Shown piece by piece: positions 39,301-48,300 of a stretch of 64,000 nucleotides of DNA. Source of the DNA: Burkholderiales bacterium (lineage in GTDB: Bacteria > Pseudomonadota > Gammaproteobacteria > Burkholderiales > Burkholderiaceae_C); assembly GCA_030604135.1 (NCBI GenBank), contig JAUVWL010000005.1, positions 124,001-188,000 on the forward strand, written 5' to 3'. The notes under the pieces are model-generated. The model was not told the origin of the DNA. It saw nothing but the letters and a program-made list of their open reading frames with translations, and did not search any database. Every line of letters starts with the position of its first letter. Positions within the stretch are counted from its first letter, which is position 1. The translations under genes were made by a program, and so were the position numbers.

Positions 39301-42300
39301 GATCTGAGCGGTGCTGAACGCCGCCACCTGCTCGAAGCTCAGGCTCTGCAGCTGCGCCGTGCCCAGTGCCGCGACGTCGGTGGTCTCCAGCGCGCGGATC
39401 TGGCTGGTGGTCAGGAACACCATTTGCTCATTGGTGATGGCCTGCAGCTGGGTGGTGGTGAGGCTTGGAATGGCCTCGGGCGAAATGGCCGCAATCGACT
39501 CGTAGCTCAGGGCCTGGATCTGACCCGTGGTCAGTGCGGCCAGCTGGCTGCCGGACAGTGCGGCCACCTGGGTCGGGCTGAGCAGGGTGATCTGTGCTTC
39601 GGTCAGGGCCTGCACGTCGTCGGTCGCCAGGGCGCGAACCTGGGCTGTGGTCAGCGCGGCCAGTTGCTCCTGGGTCAGGGCACGCACCTGCGCGGTGGTC
39701 AAGCTGGGAATGCGCGACGGCGCGATGTGCACCAGGTCAGCGGTCTCGATGGCCTGGATCTGGCTGGTGCTCAGGCTGGCCAGCTGGTCACCGGTGAGCG
39801 CTGCAATCTGGGCCGAGCTCAAGGCGATGATCTGCGAGGTACTCAGGGCGGCCACATCGGCGGTCTCCATGACCGCAATCTGGTCCACGGTCAACGCCGC
39901 GATCTGGTCGGTGGTCAGCGCGCGCACCTGTTCGGTCGTGAGCGCACGAAGCTGGGCCGAGCTCAGCTGCACCAGATCCTGCGTCTCAAGTGCCACCACC
40001 TGGCCTGTGGTCAGTGCCGCCACCTGGGCCTGTGTCAGGGCCATGACCTGTGCGGTGGTCAGGGCCACCACCTGATCTGTCGTCAGGGCAGCCACATCCG
40101 CCAGCTCGAGAACCGCGATCTGGTCACCGGTCAGCGCCTGGATCTGTGCCGTGGTGAGCGCCACCACCTGAGCGGTGGTCAGTGCCACCAGATCTGCCGT
40201 CTGGAGCGCACGCAACTGTGCACTGGTCAGGCTGGCCACCTGCTGCGGCGTCAGAGCTGCCACCTGGGTGGTGGTCAGGGCTTCAATCTGCTGCGTACCC
40301 AGCGCCACCAGATCGGCGGTCTCGAGTGCCGCCACCTGTGCGGTGGTGAGAGCGGCGACCTGGGCCGTGGTGAGGGCGGCTGCCTGCGAAGGCGTGAGGG
40401 CCTGGATCTGAGCCGTGCTGAGCACAGTCAGGTCAGCGATTTCCAGCGCAGCCACCTGGCCAGTGGTCAGCGCGGCCACCTGGGCGGGCGTAAGTGCGGC
40501 CACCTGTCCGGTGGTCAGGGCCACCACCTGCGCGGTGCCCATCTGCGCCAGATCCGCGGGTTCGATGGCGGCCACCTGTGCGCTTGTCAGCGCGGCCACC
40601 TGCGGTGACGTCAGGGCCGCCACCTGTGCGCCAGTCATGGCGGCGATCTGTGCGGTGCTCAGCGCCACCAGGTCCTCGGTCTGCAGCGCCGCCACCTGGG
40701 TGGTTGTCAGTGCCGCCACCTGGGCAGTGGTCAGGGTGGCCACCTGGGCGGTGGTCAGCGCCTGGATCTGTGCGGTCGTGAGCGCAGCCAGGTCGGCCGT
40801 TTCCATCGCCTGCACCTGGAAGACCGTCAGTGCGGCCACCTGCGCCGTGCTCAAGGCGGCCACCTGGGCGGTACCCAGGGCAGCGATCTGGGCGCTGCTC
40901 AGGGCCACCAGGTCGGCCGTTTCGATGGCTGCCACCTGGGCCGGCGTGAGCGCAGCCACCTGGGCGGTGCTCAACGCACCCACTTGTTCGCTGGTCAGCG
41001 CCGCAATCTGGCTGCTGGTCATCGCGACCAGGTCCTCAGTCTGCAGAGCGGCCAGCTGCGTCAGGGTCAGCGCTGCGACCTGTGCCGTTGTCAGCGCGGC
41101 GGCCTGGCTGGAGGTCAGGGCCTGGATCTGGGTCGTACCCATGGCCACCAGATCACCGGTTTCGATGGCAGCCACCTGGGCGGTGGTCAGCGCGGCGACC
41201 TGGGCGGTGGTCAGCGCGGCGACCTGGGTGCTGGTGAGTGCCGCAACCTGGGCGGACGTCAGGGCCCGCAGCTGCGTCGTGCTCAGGTGCTGCAGCTGGG
41301 CGACCGTCAGTGCCGACACATCGGTTGTCTCGATCGCTGCCACCTGGGCGGTGCTGAACGCACCCAGATCGGCCAGCTCCAGGTTGGCCACCTGGGTCGG
41401 GGTCAGCGCAGCCACCTGGGCCGTTGTCAGGCCCGGAATCTGGGCGGTGGTGAGGGCTTGCACCTGGGCCAGCGTCAGGCGGGCCATGTCGGCCGGATCG
41501 ATGGCGCCGATCTGGCTGCTGGACAGCGCGGCCAGCTGGGTGGTGGTCAATGCCGCCACCTGGTCACCGGTGAGGGCCACCAGCTGGGCCGTCGTCAGGG
41601 CCGACATGTCGGCCACCTCGATGGCGCTGATCTGGTCGGTGGTCAGAGCAGCGATCTGGGCGGTGGTCAATGCCTGCACCTGCGCGCTGGTGAGGGCGGC
41701 CATCTGCTCGGCGGACAGGGTCGCCAGGTCGGCCGTTTCAATGGCCGACACCTTGCTGCCCAGGGCACTGAGCTGGCTGGCGCTCAAGCGCTGCAACTGG
41801 CCCGCCGTCATGGCCTCGATCTGGGCCGTGGTGAGGGCGGCCACATCGGCGGTTTCCATGACGCCGATCTGTGCGTTGGTCAGCGCCGCCACCTGAGCGG
41901 TGGTGAGGGCCGCCACCTGGGAGGTGGTCAGCGCCACCACCTGATCGGTCGTCAGTTGCTGCACGTTGGCGGTCGTGATGGCCCGCACCTGGGCGGTGGT
42001 CATCGCCGCGATCTGGTCGGGCGTCAGGCGGCTGATCTGGGTCTCACCGAGGGCCGCCACCTGGGCGGTGGTCAGCGCAGGGATGTCCTGGGTCTCGATG
42101 GCCGCGATCTGCGCGCTGGTCATGGCCTGCAGATCGACCACTTCAATGGCCCGGATCTGGGCCGACGTCAGGGCGGCCACCTGGGCCTCGCTCAGGGCAC
42201 GGATCTGGTCGGTGCCGAGCGCGGCAATGGCTGCAGTGGACAAGGCGGCCAGGTCCTGCGTCTGCATGGCACGCAGCTGGGCCGTGCCCATGGCGGCCAC

Positions 42301-45300
42301 CTGGGCCGTCGTGAGGGCAGCCGCCTGGCCACTGGTCAAGGCAACCACCTGCTCCGTCGACAGACCGGCCACCTGGGTGGTGGTCAGGGCGGCCACGTCG
42401 CTTTCCTCCAGCGCTGCAATCTGGGTCGACGTCATGGCATTGAGCTGCTCGACACCCAGGGCCCGCACCTGAGCCGAGCTCAGCGCCACCACCTGCGCCG
42501 TGCTCAGACCGGGCATGTCTCCGGCCTCGATGGCCGCCACCTGGGTGGTGGTCAGCCGTTCGATCTGGCTGGTGCTCAGGCTGCCGAGCTGGACGCTGCT
42601 CAGGGCGGCAATCTGCGGTGCGGTCAGCAACACCAGGTCCTGGTCCTCGATGGCGCGCAGCTGGGCGGTGGTCAGCGCCGCGATCTGTTCGGGCGTCAGC
42701 TTGTCGATCTGGGCCGTGGTCAGCCCGGCAATCTGCGCCGTGGTCAAGGCCGCGATGTCGACGGTCTCTATGGCCTGGATCTGTTCGCTGGTCAGCGCGG
42801 CCAGCTGGACGGTTCCCAGGGCGCGGACCTGTGCGGTTCCGAGGGCGGCGATCTGGGCCGTGCCCAGGGTGGCCAGGTCGGCGGTCTCGATGGCCGCGAT
42901 CTGCGCCGTCGTCAGCTGGGCCACCTGGGCCGTGGTGAGGGCCTGCAACTGCGTCGCTGTCATGGCGGTGATCTGGCCCGGCGTGAAGGAAGCCAGGTCG
43001 GTCAGCTCGATGGCCGCCACCTGCTCAGGGGTCAGCTGGGCAATCTGTGCGTCGCTCATGGCACGGAACTGCGCCGTGGTGAGAGCCTGGATCTGGGCGG
43101 TCCCCAGCGCGGCCAGGTCGGCCAGCTCGATGGCACCGATCTGTGTCGCCGTGAGGGCGGGAATCTGGGCCGTCGTCAGGGCCCGCAACTGGTCGGACGA
43201 CAGGGCCACGATCTGGGCCGTCGTCAGCGCGGTCAGGTCGGCGTTCTCCATGGCGGCCACCTGTGTGGTCGTCAGGGCTGCCACCTGGGCCGTGGTCAGC
43301 GCAGCCACCTGGGCCGTGCTCAGGGCGCGGACCTGCGTGGTACCTAAGGCAGCAATGTCTTCGGGATCCAGCACCGCCACCCGGGCCGGCGTCAGGGCCG
43401 CCAGCTGGGCGGTCGTGAGGGCGGCCACCTGGTGGGAGCCAAGGGCCACCAACTGGGCTGTGCCCATGGCCACCAGGTCGGCGGTCTCGATGGCGGCCAC
43501 CTGGGCCGTGCTCAGGGCGGCCACCTGCGCGGTGGTCAGCAGAGGCACCTGAGCAGTGGTCAGTGCAGCGATCTGCGCGGTCGTGAGGGCCGGAATATCG
43601 GTGCTGTCGATGGCCTGCAGCTGGGCGGAGGTCAACGCCTGCACCTGCGATGTGGTCAGCGCAGCCAGCTGTCCGGTGGTCAGTGCGGCCATCTGGGCGG
43701 TAGTGAGTGCGCGCACCTGGGCGGTGCTCATGCCTGCCACCACGGCCGGGTCGAGGCTGGCCAGATCGGCCGTCTCCAGGGCGGCGATCTGGCTCGTGCG
43801 CAAGGCGGCAAACTGGTCGGTCGTGAGGCTGGCCAGCTGATCGGAGGTCAGGGCAGCGATGAAATCGTTGGACAGGCTCTGGATGCGCGACGTGCCGATG
43901 CTGGACAGGTCCTCGGTCTCGATGGCCATCACCTGGGCCGACGTCAGGGCATTGAGCTGCGCACTGGTCAGCGCGGCCACCTGGGCAGTGCCCAGCGCCA
44001 CGATCTGGCCGGTGCCGAGCGCCTGCATCTGCTCACTGGTCAGTCGCGCGATCACCTCTGGCGCAATCCCGACCAGATCGGCGGTCTCGATGGCCGCAAT
44101 CTGTTCGGTGCGCAATGCAGACACCTGGGTCGAGGACAGTGCGGCCACCTGGTCGGCGGTCAGGGCCACCACCTGCGCTGTGGTCAGCGCACGCAGGTCG
44201 GCGGTCTCCATGGCCGCGATCTGGCCCACGGTCAGCGACACCAGCTGATCGGTGGTCAGCGCAGCCACCTGGGTCTCGGTCAGTCCGCGGATGGCTGCGG
44301 TGGAGATCACGCTGAGGTCGCGCGTTTCCATGGCCACCAGCTGGGCGGTCGTCAACGCGCCCACCTGGGCCGCGGTCAGCGCGGCCGCCTGTGCGGTGGT
44401 CAGCGCCACGATGTCGTCGGTACCCAGTCCCGCCAGGGCATCGGTGCTCAGACGGGCCAGGTCGGCCGTTTCGATGGCCGCCACCTGCGAGGTGCTCATC
44501 GCCGCCACTTGCGACGAGGTCAGTGCACTGGCCTGGCTGGTGCTCAGGGCCTGGATCTGGCCATTGGTCAGGGCCGCCACCTGGGCGGTGGTCAGGGCCG
44601 CGATTGCCTCGGTGCTCAGGAAGCGGATGTCCCCGGTCTCGATGGCCCTGACCTGGTCCGTTCCCAGGCTCGCCAGTTGATCCGGGCTCAGCGCACCAAC
44701 CTGCAGGGGCACCAGTGCCGCCACTTGTGCCGGTGTGAGCGCCGCAGTCTGGGCCGTGCCCAGCGCTGCAATGGCTGCCTCGCCGAGGGAGGCCAGAGCT
44801 GCGGGCTGCAGGCTGGCGATCTGGGCCGTGCTCAACGCTGCCACCTGGGCTGGGATCATGGCCGCCAGCTGGGGGCCATTGAGCACCGCCACCTGCGCGG
44901 TGCCCAGCGCAGCCAGGTCGGCGGTCTCCATGGCCGCCAATTGGGTCGGGGTCAATGCGGCGACCTGCGTCAGGCTCAACGCGGCCACCTGGGCCGTGCT
45001 CAGCGCCACCACAGCCGCGGTGGTCAGGTGGGCCAGGTCGACCGCCTCGATCGAGCGCACCTGGTCGGTGCTCAGTGCAACCACCTGGGCCGTGCCCAGC
45101 GCCGCCGCCTGGTCGGTGGTCAAGGCCACCACCTGCGAAGTGGTCAGCGAACCCACCTGTGCGGTGGTCAGCCGAGAAACGGTAGCCGGATCGAGCACCT
45201 GGATGGCCGCCGTCGGAATGGCGGCCACCTGCGTGGTCGTGAGCGCCGCCATCTGGGTCGAGCTCAGGCTGCGGTACTGGTCCGTGGTCAGTGCGACCAT

Positions 45301-48300
45301 CTGTTCGGCACTCAGTGCCGAGACGGCCGCGGTCGACATCGCGGCCACCTGGGCCGTGGTCAGTTCGCGGATCTGGGAAGCGGTCAGGCCCTGGGCCTGG
45401 GCCGACGTCAGCCGTCCGATGACCTCGGGTTGCAGCGCCACCAGATCGGCCGTCTCGATGGCGGCGATCTGCTCCGATGTCAGGGCGGCCATCTGGGTGC
45501 TGGTCAGCGCCCGCAGCTGGGCACTGGTCAAGGCTTCGATCTGGCCTGCGGTCAGGGCAGCCACCTGGGCGGTCCCCAGTCGCACCAAGGCCATGGTCGA
45601 CATCAGGGCCAGGTCCACCGGCTCGATGGCGGCCACCTGGGAGGCCGTCAGGGCAGCGACCTGTGCCGTGGTCAGGGCGGCCACCTGGGCGCCGGTCAGG
45701 GCTGCCACCTGGTCGGCATCCAGCGCGCGGATCTGGGCCGTCGTGAGCTTGTTGAGCACGGCCGTCGACATCTGGGCCAGGTCGCTGCCTTCAATGGCGG
45801 CCACCTGCGCGGTTGACAGACCGATCACCTGCGTGGACGTCAGGGCGGCCACCTGCGATGCCGTCAGGGCCTGGATCTGTGCGGTGGTCAATGCCTGCAG
45901 GTCCACCACCTGCATGGCGCGCAGCTGGGTCGATGTCAGGGCCGAGAGCAGTTCGTCCGGCAGGGACTGGACCTGCGCCGTGGTCAGGGCCACCACCTGC
46001 GCTGCCGTCAGGGCAGTCACCTGATCGGTGCTCAGGCTCGCCAGCTGAGCCGTGCCCAGTGCCGCCACCTGGGCGGTCGTCAGGGCGGCCACCCGGGCCG
46101 GTGCCAGTGCGGCCAGTTGCTCGGCAGACAGGACCGCAATGTCGGCCGTGTCCAGTGCAGCAATCTGCGGCGCGGTCAGGGCCGCGACCTGTGCGGTGGA
46201 CAGCGAAGCCACCTGCTCGGTGCCCAGCGCCTTGATCTGCGCCGTGGTCAGGCGGCTGAGGACGGCGGTGCCGATGGCCGCAAGATCTTCCACCTCGATG
46301 GCCGCCACCTGGGCCGTGGTCAGGGCAGCCGCCTGGGTGGAGGTCAGCGCGGCCACCTGGGCGGTGGTCAGCGCCGCGATCTGGGCCGGGGTGAGGGTGT
46401 TGAGGTTGTTGGGCGCGACCGATGCCAGATCGGATGGCTGGATGGCGGCGATCTGGTCAACGCTGAGCGCGCGCAGCTGGGCCGATGTCAGGGCCGCGAC
46501 CTGCGGGCCGCTCAGTGCCTCGATCTGCTCCACGCTCATGGCGCGCAGGTCGACGGTCTGCAGTGCGGCCACCTGGACCGGGGTCAACGCAGCCACCTGG
46601 TCCAGCGTGAGGGCGGACACCTGTGCCGTGGTCAGCGCGGCAATGGACGGTGCACGCAGGGCCGCCAGGTCCTCGGTCTGCAAGGCCTGGATCTGGTCGG
46701 TGGTCAGCGCCGCCACCTGCGCCGTGGTCAGCGCAGCCGCCTGCGCCGTGGTCAGTGCCTCGATCTGCTGGGCATCCAGGCGGACCAGATCCTGAGTCTG
46801 GATGGCAATGATCTGCGCCGGGCTGAAGGCCGCGATCTGCGCGGTGGTCAGCGCCGCCATCTGCGACGTGGTGAGGGCTGCCACCTGGGCCGGCGTGAGG
46901 CTGGCGATCACCTGGGTCGACAGTGCCGCCAGGTCCTCGTTTTCCATCAGGGCCAGCTTCGCCGGAGCGATGCGCAGCATCTGCTCGGGCAAGATCGCGG
47001 CGGCCTGGGCCGTCGTCAGGGCGATCACCTGGGCATTGGTGATCGAGGCCAGCGTGCCGGGCAAGATGGCCGCCACATCCTGCGGATCGAGCGCGGCAAA
47101 CTGGTCAGGCCTCAGGGCGGCCAGTTGCACCGTGGTCAGGGCAGCCACCTGGCCGCTGGTGAGCGCCTGCACCTGGTCGCTGCTCAGGGCGCGGAGGTCG
47201 GCGGTGTCCAGCGCGCGGATCTGCGCGGCGGTGAAGGCCTGAAGCTGGTCGGTGCCCAGCGCGGCCACCTGGGCGGTCGTGAGTGCCTTGACATCCGCCG
47301 TCTCCATGGCCTGGAGCTGTGCCGAGGTCAATGCGGCCACCTGGTCGGTTCCCAGCGCCGCCACCTGCCGCGTGCTCAGGGCCACCATGGCCGCAGTTGA
47401 AAGGTGAACCAGATCCTCGGTCTCCAGCGCGGCAATCTGGCTGACCGACAGCGCCGCCACCTGCGTGGGCGACAGCAGCGACACCTGCATGGTGTTGAGT
47501 GCGGCAATGTCCGCGGTCGACAGCGATGCCATGTAGGCCGGTGTCCAGCGAAGCACCGTGCGCATCTCCTCCTGCAAGGTGCTCAGCGGTGTTGACAGCG
47601 CATCCACCTGGGCGTCGGACATGACCACCAGTTGTGCACCTCCCAGCGCAGCGATCTGGCCGGCCGACAGGGCGGCAACATCCTCCGTCTGCATCACGCG
47701 CATCTGGGCGCTGGTCAACGCGGCAATCTGGTCGGTGGTCAGCGCGGCCACCTGTTCGGTGGTCAGCGCGACCACCTGGGCCGTGGTCATGCCGCGAATC
47801 GCGGTGGTCGACAGGCTGGACAGGTCTGCCGCTTCCATTGCCACCAGCTGGGCGGTGCTCAGGGCACCGATCTGGGTGCTGGTCATGGCGCCCACCTGGG
47901 TGGCGGTCAGGGCCTCAATTTGTTCGGTGCTCAACCCGCGCAGGGCGGCGGGGGTCAGCATGGCAAAGTCCTGGCCCTCGAAGGCGGCCAGCTGAGTGGC
48001 ATCCAGGGCGCGCAACTGAACCGAAGTCAGGGCGGCCGCCTGGGCCGTCGTCAGGGCGGCAATCTGCGCTCCACTGAGCTGCTGCAGGTCATCGGTGGCG
48101 ATGGCGGCGATCTGCGCCGGCGTCATGGCTGCGATCTGGTCGGTCGACAGCGCCGCCACCTGATCGGTGCCCAGCGAGACGATCTGCGCAGCGGTCAGGC
48201 CGCGGATGGCGGTGGTCGATATGCCATCGATGGCCGATGGCGAAATGGCCGACAACTGCGCCGTGGTCAGGCCGGTGACCTGGGACGAACCCAACGCCGC

